Counted from the first letter of the stretch, positions 47,030 to 56,900 are shown. The stretch is DNA of 64,000 nucleotides from Bacteroidota bacterium (GCA_027488835.1 JAIYAW010000009.1:62001-126000); one strand, 5' to 3'. Notes: generated from the sequence alone by a model not told the origin. Translations and numbers: made by a program.

Positions 47030-49501
47030 ATGATAAATAATTATATGATACATAACAACCACCTAGAAGAACTTCCAGTTCAGGTTGCGAGACCATTATA
47101 CTTAATTTCTCAAACAAATAATTATTTTAAAAAATTACATTTAATTTCAGATGTTCTTTTGGGATGTTTCAGATTGTATGGTCACGCTCTAATAACTATT
47201 GCGGAAAGTGGGAAATCGATAAATGATTCATTGGAACAATCAATTGCTACACTATTGTCTAAGGATAGTCATGGATTATGGAGTTCCACTATTGTAAAGT
47301 TAATTCAAGAATTTGATAAGCAAAATGCTTCACATCTTTCTTTGGAGTTAGCGGACTTATTTGGTGTTTCATTAAAAAGCATCAAACAATTATCCATAAA
47401 TAAAATGACTGTTCGAAATACTGTAATAGATGGGAAAGGGAAGAAACAACTTATTGAGGTAACAAATACACCTGTTGAGTTGCTAATAAATTTCCGAAAT
47501 AAATACGTAGGACATGGAACGGTTTATTCAGAAAGTGAAAGTAAGCAGATATATGAAATTTATGAACCTATATTATTTTCTTTTATTTTGTCATTGGTAA
47601 AATGTAATTCTTTTCAATTTGTTGATGGCGATACGGGGACAAGTATTCATGGATATGAAAAGTCTTGCGGCGGTAATATTACTTTGTGCTACAGAGAAAG
47701 TAAATATAATTTTAATTCTGTTGAACAATTATTGATTTCTGATTTAAATAATGATGTACCGGATGATTCATTGTTATTAAAATCATTTCATTTAGACGAA
47801 TATGATTCTAAAATAATTGAATTTTATCCATATTTTTTGGCGCATCCTTATAAACGAGCTTTAGAGGAAGAGGACAGTTTTAAACGTTTGCATTTATTAA
47901 AAGAAGTTTTTTTAAATTACTTAAAATATTTGGGTTTATTAACGGCATCTGAATATTTTAATAGCAATTTGAAAATTGGAGATATTAATCGAGCATTTAA
48001 GAGTTTTCTGTATCGCCCGCAATTTGGACATTGGAATGCATTTATGCGAAGTAGTATTCTGGCACTAAATGAAAACAAACATAACTGGTTTGTCAAAGAA
48101 CTATCTGAGTATTATGATGAAGTTGAGACTAAACCTTATGCTAGTCATGGCGAAACATCTATCGGTAAACTAATTTATTTTAGAAATCATTATCTCGGTC
48201 ATGGTAAAGTTCCTTCTGAACAGGAATGTCGTGAATTATGGAATTTGAATTTTACATTATTAAAAGACTTATTGATAAAATTGGAATTCTGTAAGAATTA
48301 TACAATAGTAAGTAGTGATAAAACCATATCTTGGAGATTGATGGGCGATGAAATTACTCAAGTTAATTTGCGAAAAAAATTAAAATCTAATGTAGCTATA
48401 CTAAATTCAGAAAATCAAGAATTGAGTATCGTTCCGTTCTTTATATTGCCAGGAGAGTATTTCATTAAAGAAGTTTCTGATAGAGCTAAATTAATGGTTT
48501 ATGAACAGAATACTGGAAGTCGAATCGTCTTTTTTAGTCCTGAAAGTGTTCACGGAGAAACGAATAATGAAAAAGTTCTTGAACAATTAAATCTGATGAT
48601 TCGCGAAAAAGAAAGACAAGAGCCTATTTCCATTAAGGATTTGAGCGAGACTTCTTGGAAGGCAATTATCAAAGAAAACAACGATAATACTTTGCAAACC
48701 TTATTAAGTGAAAAGAAAGTTATTAAGGGGATTTATCAAGAGAGACAAGATGCAGAGGTTGCCTTAAGATCATGGATTGGTGCCAGAGCCGGATTGTTTT
48801 TTTTAGCAGCTGAAGCTGGAAGTGGAAAAACAAATTTATTAGTTGAAATGAATCGTCAATATACTGAAAGAGGAATTGATACTATTTTACTGAGAGGAAA
48901 TCGCTTTAGAAGCCCTGATATATGGGAAGAATTATGTTATAGGTTAAATTTAACCCACAATAGTTCCTTTGAAGACGCTGATTTTTTGCAATACGAACAA
49001 GAAAATCCTTTGATGATTTTAATAGATGGGGCCAATGAGAATTCTAATGCAGTTGCTTTATTCAACTCTATCATTCAGTTTTTAGAAAAACACAAAGGTG
49101 GGCATATAAAAATTGTATTAAGTTGGAGAGTGAATACCAAAAGTGAGTTGCCTAAAACAGAAGACAATCATGAATCAATTATTTACAGCGATTCAAAAGA
49201 CGGTGAAAGAGAGGATAACATAATTGCCCGCTCATGTTATTGGCTTAAGCCATTAAATAAAGTTGAAGTTGAGGGTGCTTGGAATAAATATGTGAGCGAT
49301 AAACAAGATAAGGTTCGTCGCAAACCCAATTTCTCTTACGAAGAACTTACCTACCACGATCGATCATTAAGTGATCAATTAGATAATCCACTTTTACTTC
49401 GATTATTCTTAGAATTAAACAATGGCAAGGGCTTGCCAAAGAGTAGGGGTGGATTTATTAGTATTTGGGAGTTATATCATGAAAAATTGATTTCTCAATA
49501 A
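47030..49501 (+). CDS. Tandem-HEPN STAND NTPase, N-terminal half of a split system
   Basis: This 823-residue protein (Met1 or Met6 start) has two similar helical domains, each ending in a HEPN-like motif: FRNKYVGHG (R156-N-x4-H162) and FRNHYLGHG (R385-N-x4-H391). A linker with ELSIVPFFILPGEY precedes a P-loop NTPase with intact Walker A EAGSGKT (K600) and Walker B LMILIDGANE (D666). It ends after NPLLLRLFLELNNGKG, the helical region where a STAND protein would normally continue into its winged helix and repeats. Those parts appear in the next three ORFs. The next ORF starts five bases later. Confidence 0.85.
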   Translation: MINNYMIHNNHLEELPVQVARPLYLISQTNNYFKKLHLISDVLLGCFRLYGHALITIAESGKSINDSLEQSIATLLSKDSHGLWSSTIVKLIQEFDKQNASHLSLELADLFGVSLKSIKQLSINKMTVRNTVIDGKGKKQLIEVTNTPVELLINFRNKYVGHGTVYSESESKQIYEIYEPILFSFILSLVKCNSFQFVDGDTGTSIHGYEKSCGGNITLCYRESKYNFNSVEQLLISDLNNDVPDDSLLLKSFHLDEYDSKIIEFYPYFLAHPYKRALEEEDSFKRLHLLKEVFLNYLKYLGLLTASEYFNSNLKIGDINRAFKSFLYRPQFGHWNAFMRSSILALNENKHNWFVKELSEYYDEVETKPYASHGETSIGKLIYFRNHYLGHGKVPSEQECRELWNLNFTLLKDLLIKLEFCKNYTIVSSDKTISWRLMGDEITQVNLRKKLKSNVAILNSENQELSIVPFFILPGEYFIKEVSDRAKLMVYEQNTGSRIVFFSPESVHGETNNEKVLEQLNLMIREKERQEPISIKDLSETSWKAIIKENNDNTLQTLLSEKKVIKGIYQERQDAEVALRSWIGARAGLFFLAAEAGSGKTNLLVEMNRQYTERGIDTILLRGNRFRSPDIWEELCYRLNLTHNSSFEDADFLQYEQENPLMILIDGANENSNAVALFNSIIQFLEKHKGGHIKIVLSWRVNTKSELPKTEDNHESIIYSDSKDGEREDNIIARSCYWLKPLNKVEVEGAWNKYVSDKQDKVRRKPNFSYEELTYHDRSLSDQLDNPLLLRLFLELNNGKGLPKSRGGFISIWELYHEKLISQ

Positions 49502-49506
49502 TCTTT

Positions 49507-50940
49507 ATGACATCTAACCACCTCCTTCTTTATCGTCTCGCAGAACTAATGCTCGAAAATGAGCAACATAATCTCCCTGTAGATGCGTTGTTTGAAGATG
49601 AACAAATTGGTGATTTTGTAAAAAGCATCCAAATTGATTCCCCTTATCAGCAAATGCTATTTGAAGGGGTTTTAACAGAAACAGTAAGAGATGAAAAGTT
49701 GTATGTTAGCTTTACAGTTGAAGGATATTTTCATTATGTGCTAGGGGAGGTGATTTACAATCGAACTGAAGGAAGAAATCCGCAGGAATTGAAGGATATT
49801 GTTGATTTAAATAAACTCAATGGTGTCAAAGAAGGGATTGAACAATGTTTGATAAGGGATGTGAATTTAAAACAATTTGAAAGATTGTTTTGCCTTATTG
49901 ATTTTGGTGGAGGGATAACTAAATATTGCTCTGTACCATTTGCTCATGGATTGCTTCATGCAGATAATATTCAAAATGAATTCAATAAAACCAATCATTC
50001 GTTAAATATTGAATATCTGATAGAATCTTTGTTAGAAAATCCAACGGAAAATGATTTTAATGTTCTTTTGGATTCAATTATATATCTTGAGCAATCACAA
50101 AAAAATAAATGTTTATTATATTTATTTAATATCTTATGTAATCTAAATAAATATGGCAATATTGATTTTATTAAAATTGCCATTAAGGGAATTCCATATC
50201 TTGAGCAAGAAAATAAATTAGAAATTTTAAATAACATTGAATTTGAAATTGATAAATTTACGAATAACGAAGAATATCCTGAAATCATTTTTGAGATTGG
50301 CACAAAATGGTTACTATCCGCAAAATATGATAAGGCAATTGCTTTAATCGAAAAATCAAAATCAATATTTGAATCAAGAGCAGGGAATTTTGATAATAAA
50401 ATTGAAAAAATATATAGCAATTTGGGGGCAGCATATTGGTATCTTGGGAATATTGATATGACACAATATTACTTTCAATTATCATATGAAAAATGTATTC
50501 AAATCTATGGAATTCAGCATAAAAACACTTCTGGATCTCTCCAAAATTTGGCTTTAGTGAATGTGCTTAAAGAGCAATACGAAGAATCTATTTTGATTTT
50601 TAAAAAATCACTTGATTTGTCATTAAAGGAGGAAGGATTTAATCATCCAAATACGGCAAGAATATATAGTAATTTAGGTTCCGCATATTTAAAAGTTGGT
50701 AATATAAACTTAGCGTATGATTTGTTTCAAAAGGCATTGTCTATTGATTTAAAAGTATTACACCAATTTCATCCAAACTTAGCATTGGATTTTGATGATA
50801 TAGGTGATGTATTGTTTGAAAAAGGAGATAAAATTGAAGCTTTAAATCATTATAAAAAATCAAAATCAATATTTATTCAAAATCATGGCAATAATTATCC
50901 TCATGTAAAGTTGCTTGAAGAGAAAATCAATAAGTTATAA
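49507..50940 (+). CDS. Cassette 1: conserved adaptor N-terminus plus TPR array
   Basis: This 477-residue protein has residues 1-90 (MTSNHLLLYRLAELML ... YFHYVLGEVI) corresponding to the winged-helix part that follows a STAND ATPase. It is almost identical in DNA to the start of the next ORF (about a dozen differences in 245 bases). Residues about 90-135 also resemble cassette 3. From about 295 there are classical TPRs of the kinesin-light-chain type (ARIYSNLGSAYLKVGNINLA, NTSGSLQNLALVNVLKEQYE). No catalytic domain is visible. It is probably a sensor or partner subunit of the upstream NTPase. Confidence 0.78.
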   Translation: MTSNHLLLYRLAELMLENEQHNLPVDALFEDEQIGDFVKSIQIDSPYQQMLFEGVLTETVRDEKLYVSFTVEGYFHYVLGEVIYNRTEGRNPQELKDIVDLNKLNGVKEGIEQCLIRDVNLKQFERLFCLIDFGGGITKYCSVPFAHGLLHADNIQNEFNKTNHSLNIEYLIESLLENPTENDFNVLLDSIIYLEQSQKNKCLLYLFNILCNLNKYGNIDFIKIAIKGIPYLEQENKLEILNNIEFEIDKFTNNEEYPEIIFEIGTKWLLSAKYDKAIALIEKSKSIFESRAGNFDNKIEKIYSNLGAAYWYLGNIDMTQYYFQLSYEKCIQIYGIQHKNTSGSLQNLALVNVLKEQYEESILIFKKSLDLSLKEEGFNHPNTARIYSNLGSAYLKVGNINLAYDLFQKALSIDLKVLHQFHPNLALDFDDIGDVLFEKGDKIEALNHYKKSKSIFIQNHGNNYPHVKLLEEKINKL

Positions 50941-50959
50941 GTTGAATTTATTATTTTAA

Positions 50960-52471
50960 ATGACCTCTAATCACCTCCTTCTTTATCGTCTCACACAACT
51001 CATGCTCGAATATGAGCAACACAATCTCCCTGTAGATGCGTTGTTTGAAGATGAACAAATTGGTGATTTTGTAAAAAGCATCCAAATTGACTCCCCTTAT
51101 CAGCAAATGTTATTTGAAGGGGTTTTAACAGAAACGGTAAGAGATGAAAAGTTGTATGTTAGCTTTACCGTTGAAGGATATTTTCATTATGTGCTGGGGG
51201 AGGTGATTAATGATTTTTATTATCAAAAATCATTAAATAAAATTGTAATATTAGCAAAACAAAATAAACTCGTTGGAATTGAAAGGGCGATAGAATTATG
51301 TTTAATTAGAAATATTTACTCAGGCATATTAAAAAACTGCATAACCCTTGCACATGCAGGCCTAACAGTGGATATATTAACTAGTCCAATATCCGATCAT
51401 TTGGTATTGAATTTTAAAGAATTAGATTCTAAAGAATTAGTTGAATTTGTAAAGGCAATCGTAAAATCCAAACCAGAGCATATAAAACTATTAAAATTGG
51501 TGATAATTCGTTTGAGATCACTTGGGCAAAATGAAATTATTAAATATATCGTTCAGTGTGTATACAACGAATTAAAATCCAATTTTAATATTAGCGAAAA
51601 AAACAAATTTCAAATAATAGAAATACTTTTATTTTTTTCAAGTTATTTAAATAATAATGAATCCGATGGACTTTGTCAAATAGCGATAGAATATACTTCA
51701 AAAAAATCAATCAAACTTTCATCAGAATTTTATTCATCGTTAGGTCTTAGTTTAAAATTATTAAAGAGAGTATCAGAGTCAATTGCATTTTTTGAAATGG
51801 CACTAGATGGAGAAATAACTGATACTGATAAAGAAATTCAAATTTTAGGGAGAATAGCTAATTGTTTTGTTGAAATATCTTTGTTAAACAATGATGTAAA
51901 TGCAGCAAATAAAGCGATAACTAAGTTTAAAATTATTGATAAAAAAATTGCCCAAAATCCAATGTTTAATCCAATTTTAAAGGCAACTCATTTGAATAAT
52001 TATGCAAAGTCTATCTTTATCTTTTTTATGAAAAAATGGGAAATAAATTTCACAATAGAAGAACTAAAAAAACTTTTTGACGAAAGCTTTAATTTGACAG
52101 TTCAAAATTTCGGTTATTATTCTGATTTAACTGCAAAAATTCTTAATAATATTTCAATGTTCTTTGCTATGATTGGGAATCTAAATAAATCATTAGAATA
52201 TTGTAAAAAAGGTTTTAAAATAGTTGAAAAAGTTTTTCCATATTATTCAAATGATACTGCAATTTTTGCATTTAATGTAGGAAATCGGTTTGAACAAATG
52301 GACAATGTAATAGAGGCAAATAAATACTACAAAATTGCCTTTGATATTAACCAAAAGGAAGGTCGAATTCAATACAATAAACAAATGTGTATTGCCTACA
52401 TTCGAGTTTTAAAAAAGTTATCCTTGAATGATTTAGCAAACGAAATCGAAAATCAATATTCCATACCATGA
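50960..52471 (+). CDS. Cassette 2: conserved adaptor N-terminus plus divergent helical repeats
   Basis: This 503-residue protein shares its first 85 residues closely with cassette 1; identity then stops abruptly at GEVI. The rest is helical, with weak TPR-like pairs (LNNYAKSIFIFFMKKWEI, NTAIFAFNVGNRFEQMDNVIEANKYYKIAF). Its start is 19 bases after the cassette 1 stop and its own stop overlaps the cassette 3 start by four bases (ATGA). Confidence 0.75.
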   Translation: MTSNHLLLYRLTQLMLEYEQHNLPVDALFEDEQIGDFVKSIQIDSPYQQMLFEGVLTETVRDEKLYVSFTVEGYFHYVLGEVINDFYYQKSLNKIVILAKQNKLVGIERAIELCLIRNIYSGILKNCITLAHAGLTVDILTSPISDHLVLNFKELDSKELVEFVKAIVKSKPEHIKLLKLVIIRLRSLGQNEIIKYIVQCVYNELKSNFNISEKNKFQIIEILLFFSSYLNNNESDGLCQIAIEYTSKKSIKLSSEFYSSLGLSLKLLKRVSESIAFFEMALDGEITDTDKEIQILGRIANCFVEISLLNNDVNAANKAITKFKIIDKKIAQNPMFNPILKATHLNNYAKSIFIFFMKKWEINFTIEELKKLFDESFNLTVQNFGYYSDLTAKILNNISMFFAMIGNLNKSLEYCKKGFKIVEKVFPYYSNDTAIFAFNVGNRFEQMDNVIEANKYYKIAFDINQKEGRIQYNKQMCIAYIRVLKKLSLNDLANEIENQYSIP

Positions 52472-55014
52472 CTTCTAATAAATTACTGCTTAATCGCATT
52501 GCTGAGCGTATGCTTGACAAACAGCAACACAATATTGCTGTTGATGAATTATTCGACGATTCTGTAATTTCAGATTTCGTAAAAAGTATACAAATTGATT
52601 CACCTTACCAACAAATGTTATTGGAAGGGGTTTTAACTGAATCAATCCGAGATGAAAAGCTATTCGTAAGTTTTACGGTTGAAGGTTATTTCCATTTTAT
52701 TTTGGGGGATGTCATCTTTGAACAATCCATTGATAAAGATTCTGCATTTTTAATATCTCTAATAGAAAAAAACAATTTAAATGGTATTAAAGAGGGAGTA
52801 GAACAGTGTCTTATCAAAGAAGTTAACTTGGCTAAATTGGATAGACTAGTTGAAATGATAGACGCTGGTGGTGATGCAGAAATAGTGACTCGCTTCCCAC
52901 TTGTTCATGCATTCATGAAAAACAAAGTGGAAGATGTATTTCAAACCTTAATGGTGAATCCCTCCACAAGTGACTGGAACGTATTAAAGCATGTAAGAGA
53001 AATTCTATTGGGAAATCAAAAGCAATATGTAGTTGATCAACTTGATAGTATTATTAAGGAGTCAAACCAGCTTAAGCAAACTATTAATGATTTACTGAAG
53101 AGTAAAAATGAAATAGAATTCTCATCGGCATTAACACTCATTTCTTTTTATACAGATTTAAATGCACTTGATCAGGCAAAAGAATTCTATACAATTTTTA
53201 TTAAAGAATCTGAAATAAGAAATAATAATAATTCATTAGTAAGAGCATTAGAACTTTATGGGGAAAGTGAATATAAACGTTCCGGACAAGACGGATATAA
53301 GACGGCCATGGATGTTCTTATAAAAGCAGCATCAATGCGAGAGTTAGAAACTACGCCCCAAAAAGAAAAACTAAAAAACACTTATCGGCTCCTCGGTTTC
53401 GCATATTTATCACTCGGTTTGCAAGTAATCAAGTCTACTGAATATTTTGAAAAAGCGAAGACAATTATGCTTGAGGAATCTCCGGAAAGTGCTGAGTTAG
53501 CTGAAATAAATTTATATATTGGTTTGGTAAATTTTTGGCGTGGATTAAGAGGTGTAGGTCGCTGGGGTCACGCTGACCCGAGCCTAATTGAGGGATTAGA
53601 TGAAGATCTTTTTGAGTATGCCGACAGTCAATTTCAACGGGCCTTTTACTATAATCTCACTAACTTAGGTAAAACACACCCTGAAACTTTAAAAGCCATC
53701 CACTATCTACAAGAGAATCGATATGCCATGGGAAATTACGAACAGGCAATTCCATGGCTCAAAAAATATGTGGATGCACTTCCATTCAAAACTTATGATC
53801 ATAGAGATAATTTCTACCTTTATTGCTTTATCGTAGCCTTGGAAGAAAATGCCAAACGAATATCAACTCAAGAAAAAGAAAGAGCTTTAGCATTAATTCA
53901 GGAAGCCATATTGTATTGTGAAAACTATGATGAAGGAAATCATATTACTCAACGACTATTAGAGGTTAAAAAACAAATTGAAGAAGAGCAGTTAAAAGAA
54001 CTTCAATATTCTAATATTGATGAGTTAGTATCCTTGGAAACTGAAATTAATTTAAAATGTATTTGGAGTAACTGGGAGTTTTCAAAAGATTTAATTGGAT
54101 TTCAGACCAATAATTACATGCTTGATGAAAATGGAATTTGGTTTTTTAATTTAGAAAAAAAGCAGCTTTTTTATTGGAATAAAATCAATAATTCAATTAT
54201 TGAAAAAAATCCGGGTAATTGGCCTGAAGGGTGTGGAAGAATTGTCTATGATTCAAATAATCAAGCATTTTATGCTTGGTCTTCCATCCGTTCTACCGTT
54301 TACGAGTTGAATGCTTCGAATAGTAAATGGTCGAGATTGTCTTTTGGTGTTCATGATGTTCATGCCTGTGGTGCTTCCTATGCGTTTGATCCTGTAAATA
54401 AAAGACTGTTCGAGTTCGGAGGATATGGATACTTCACATACAAGAATTGGTTGTGGGTATATGATATTGCAGAACGAAAATGGATTCAACTCAAAGAAAA
54501 TAAACCAGGAATTTCCCCTTATCCTAGGAACGGACACTTGTTGCCTATTCAAAGTAGTAGAAAAGCGCTGCTTATATCCGGAATAGGAAGTGACACGGGT
54601 ATTCAACGCGAATACAAGCCCAGATTGGGCTTGGGTAATGCAACTGATGTCGGCTATTTCACCTGGTTGCGAGATGCGCATGAATTGGATTTAGAAACAA
54701 TGGAATGGACAGAAGTATTATCTACTAATCATGAGTCTATAAGACATGAAGGTGCATTTGGGTTTATAGAAAAATTAAATTTAATTATCAGTTGGGCAGG
54801 AATTATCCCATCACCAACATTTGGAGTTGAAGCAGAAAAACAATCTTTATTATCTTCTTGGCAATTATTAAATAATGAAGGGTTTAAGAACTTGAATTTT
54901 GAAGGCGATATCCCCCCTTTGACAGAGGGCTCATTTGTATCAATCTCAAACTCGAATTATTTACTATATATCCACAGTGAAGGAATTTGGAAACTAACAA
55001 TTAATGACCTCTAA
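52468..55014 (+). CDS. Cassette 3: adaptor N-terminus, TPR region and Kelch-like propeller
   Basis: This 848-residue protein has residues 1-90 homologous to cassettes 1 and 2 but more diverged (FVKSIQIDSPYQQML is kept). Similarity to cassette 1 continues to about residue 145 (NGIKEGVEQCLIKEVNLAKL). A TPR-type middle (about 220-500) is followed by about 300 residues of Kelch-like blades (LFEFGGYGYFTYKNWLWVYD, with alternating W/G turns). Kelch propellers bind proteins or ligands, fitting a recognition role. The gene ends within the start of a truncated fourth copy. Confidence 0.78.
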   Translation: MTSNKLLLNRIAERMLDKQQHNIAVDELFDDSVISDFVKSIQIDSPYQQMLLEGVLTESIRDEKLFVSFTVEGYFHFILGDVIFEQSIDKDSAFLISLIEKNNLNGIKEGVEQCLIKEVNLAKLDRLVEMIDAGGDAEIVTRFPLVHAFMKNKVEDVFQTLMVNPSTSDWNVLKHVREILLGNQKQYVVDQLDSIIKESNQLKQTINDLLKSKNEIEFSSALTLISFYTDLNALDQAKEFYTIFIKESEIRNNNNSLVRALELYGESEYKRSGQDGYKTAMDVLIKAASMRELETTPQKEKLKNTYRLLGFAYLSLGLQVIKSTEYFEKAKTIMLEESPESAELAEINLYIGLVNFWRGLRGVGRWGHADPSLIEGLDEDLFEYADSQFQRAFYYNLTNLGKTHPETLKAIHYLQENRYAMGNYEQAIPWLKKYVDALPFKTYDHRDNFYLYCFIVALEENAKRISTQEKERALALIQEAILYCENYDEGNHITQRLLEVKKQIEEEQLKELQYSNIDELVSLETEINLKCIWSNWEFSKDLIGFQTNNYMLDENGIWFFNLEKKQLFYWNKINNSIIEKNPGNWPEGCGRIVYDSNNQAFYAWSSIRSTVYELNASNSKWSRLSFGVHDVHACGASYAFDPVNKRLFEFGGYGYFTYKNWLWVYDIAERKWIQLKENKPGISPYPRNGHLLPIQSSRKALLISGIGSDTGIQREYKPRLGLGNATDVGYFTWLRDAHELDLETMEWTEVLSTNHESIRHEGAFGFIEKLNLIISWAGIIPSPTFGVEAEKQSLLSSWQLLNNEGFKNLNFEGDIPPLTEGSFVSISNSNYLLYIHSEGIWKLTINDL

Positions 55015-55090
55015 CCACATCCTGTTATATCGTCTCGCAGAACTCATGCTCGAACAGGAAAAGCATGTTCTTTCTGTGGATTTCATCTGA
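55004..55090 (+). pseudogene. Truncated fourth cassette
   Basis: Twenty-eight codons from the ATG at 55004 repeat the adaptor start (MTSNHILLYRLAELMLEQ) and then hit a stop at 55088-55090. The ATG lies inside the last codons of cassette 3, the same close-packed arrangement as the other cassettes. The bases after it, to 55260, show no further homology, so the remaining part has been deleted. Confidence 0.85.
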
Positions 55091-55260
55091 AACCACCACC
55101 ACTCGGTAATAGAAATATACATGAATTCCCTAACCTGAATTTGCATGAGCTAGCACAAGTTTTCATTGTCTAATGAGGTTAACTGTGATTTTTTTAGTTA
55201 ATTTTTCAATAATTAGGAATTTTATTTTTATTGTATTTTATTTACCAAAAATAAAAATAT

Positions 55261-55857
55261 ATGAAAAAAAATATCACAATTGTAATTACACTAGTAATAG
55301 GTGTATTGTTTTGTTATCTACTGTTTAAAGTATGGAATATTTTTGGATTTTGGACTTTGATGTGGACAGGTATTCTTGCAAGTATTGTAAATGTCCTTTT
55401 AGGCCAATTAATTGGGTCTAGAAATGAAAAAAATGGCTTAGTTACATACAATCCAAAAGAATGGCCAAAGCTTTTAGGAATGCTAGTGTCTTTAGGTATT
55501 GGTTACTATTTATTCACCATTGTCAACAAATCAGAGCTGTCTTCGTACGATAGATTTTTCGGGTTAGCCTATTTAATTTTATTAACGGCCGTTCCTCTAA
55601 TGATTGCGATTTATAAACTTATTAGAGATCGTAATGATTTTATTTCGTTGGATGATAAGTTTTTGAAATATAGAGACAATAATGAAAGTGGTGAGTTTGA
55701 AATCTCTTTAATAATTAAAGTTGAATTAGCGGGGGGTATAAAATTAACTTTTAAAGATGAAACGACTTTTACAATTCAAACAGCAAATATGAATTTTAAT
55801 ACAAAAGATTTAACTGGTGTTTTGTATGAGATAAAGGCTAAATTACCAACAGAATAA
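55261..55857 (+). CDS. Membrane protein with C-terminal PH-like domain
   Basis: This 198-residue protein has four helices (about 6-24, 28-47, 70-88, 98-116), then a soluble domain of about 75 residues beginning RNDFISLDDKFLKYRDN. This is the same design as the 26878 protein (EDYILIDDETLKWLDDKN). Function unknown. Confidence 0.65.
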   Translation: MKKNITIVITLVIGVLFCYLLFKVWNIFGFWTLMWTGILASIVNVLLGQLIGSRNEKNGLVTYNPKEWPKLLGMLVSLGIGYYLFTIVNKSELSSYDRFFGLAYLILLTAVPLMIAIYKLIRDRNDFISLDDKFLKYRDNNESGEFEISLIIKVELAGGIKLTFKDETTFTIQTANMNFNTKDLTGVLYEIKAKLPTE

Positions 55858-55881
55858 AACTTAAATAATTTTATTTTACAG

Positions 55882-56187
55882 ATGCTATGCAAAGTTAATG
55901 TAAAGGTTATCATAGAAAATGATACCTTTTATAGATTGGAATTATGGGATTTAGATCCATTGTTTGATGATAAAATTACTGAACGACAAATTAATAATTC
56001 AGGATTTTATGAATTTTTGTTTGATTCAAGAATAACTGGTGAGATAACTCCGGAATTGGAAATTAGGATTTTTAATGATCAAGACGAATTGGTTTATAGT
56101 ACTACTTCTGAAAATCATATAAATGCAATTGGGCTAAATCGAGTAGATAAAACTACGGTTGATTTTGGTGAAATAATTGTGAAATGA
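55882..56187 (+). CDS. Transthyretin-like/beta-sandwich domain protein
   Basis: This 101-residue single-domain protein has the pattern V-x-LELWDLDPLFDDKI, NNSGFYEFLFDSR, ELEIRIFNDQDELVYST. It matches the transthyretin-like or C2-like sandwich family in which W-D-x-D-x-LFDD is conserved. There is no signal peptide, so it is cytoplasmic as read. The role is unknown. Confidence 0.65.
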   Translation: MLCKVNVKVIIENDTFYRLELWDLDPLFDDKITERQINNSGFYEFLFDSRITGEITPELEIRIFNDQDELVYSTTSENHINAIGLNRVDKTTVDFGEIIVK

Positions 56188-56225
56188 GAAAATTAGTAAA
56201 AAAATATTATTGAAGAGAAAAATTT

Positions 56226-56900
56226 ATGGAAATAGAAAAATTATTTAACCCTAAAAGATCTATCTTCTTAGGTCTAGATGAACAAGGTCGAATGCAGGGG
56301 CGTGGTAGATTTTTCGCTGAACTATCGCCTGAAGAATATCTCGTAATAAAAGGTTGTGTAATTTCTGGTTTTAAAAAGAAAAATTTAATTGAATTGGTCG
56401 ATTTATTTCCGAATTTGATTGAATTAACAATTGAAAAAACTTCAAATTTGATAACTTTGGAAGGGGTAAATAGATTGACGGAATTAAGGGGAATTACTAT
56501 TGAAGAATGTCCTAAATTAGTTAATTTGTCATCACTAAGTAGTTGTGCTACAATTTCTGAAGTTAGATTAGGGTCATTTAAAACGGCAACAAATATTCTT
56601 GGTTTTATTTCGCCAGAAAAGCTTACTGCACTTTCAATTCATGGAAATGCAACTGATTTGGATAAAATCCTAAATTTCGAGAATTTAGACTATATGACTT
56701 TAAATGGTTACGGTTGTGATTTAGAAACATTGCCAATTCTTCCGAAAATTAGAAAAACTTTCACTTTGGAAGGGTTTCCAAAATTGAAAGATGCAAGTTT
56801 TATGGCGAACTTTGATCCAGAAATGAGATTGACTTGGTGGGGTCCAAAACCAATTGCAGGGATACCGGATCACCTAAAGAATTTGGAAACTTTTAAATAA
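56226..56900 (+). CDS. Leucine-rich-repeat-like protein
   Basis: This 224-residue protein has irregular LRRs of 21-24 residues from about residue 45 to 200 (NLIELTIEKTSNLITLEG, LTELRGITIEECPKLVNL). It lacks a signal peptide, so is probably cytoplasmic and protein-binding. The size is right for a small LRR effector-binding or immunity protein. Confidence 0.7.
   Translation: MEIEKLFNPKRSIFLGLDEQGRMQGRGRFFAELSPEEYLVIKGCVISGFKKKNLIELVDLFPNLIELTIEKTSNLITLEGVNRLTELRGITIEECPKLVNLSSLSSCATISEVRLGSFKTATNILGFISPEKLTALSIHGNATDLDKILNFENLDYMTLNGYGCDLETLPILPKIRKTFTLEGFPKLKDASFMANFDPEMRLTWWGPKPIAGIPDHLKNLETFK

Noticed and set aside
54253-54681. 142-codon minus-strand ORF in cassette 3
   Set aside because: It lies inside the Kelch-like coding region, which has a clear forward protein pattern.
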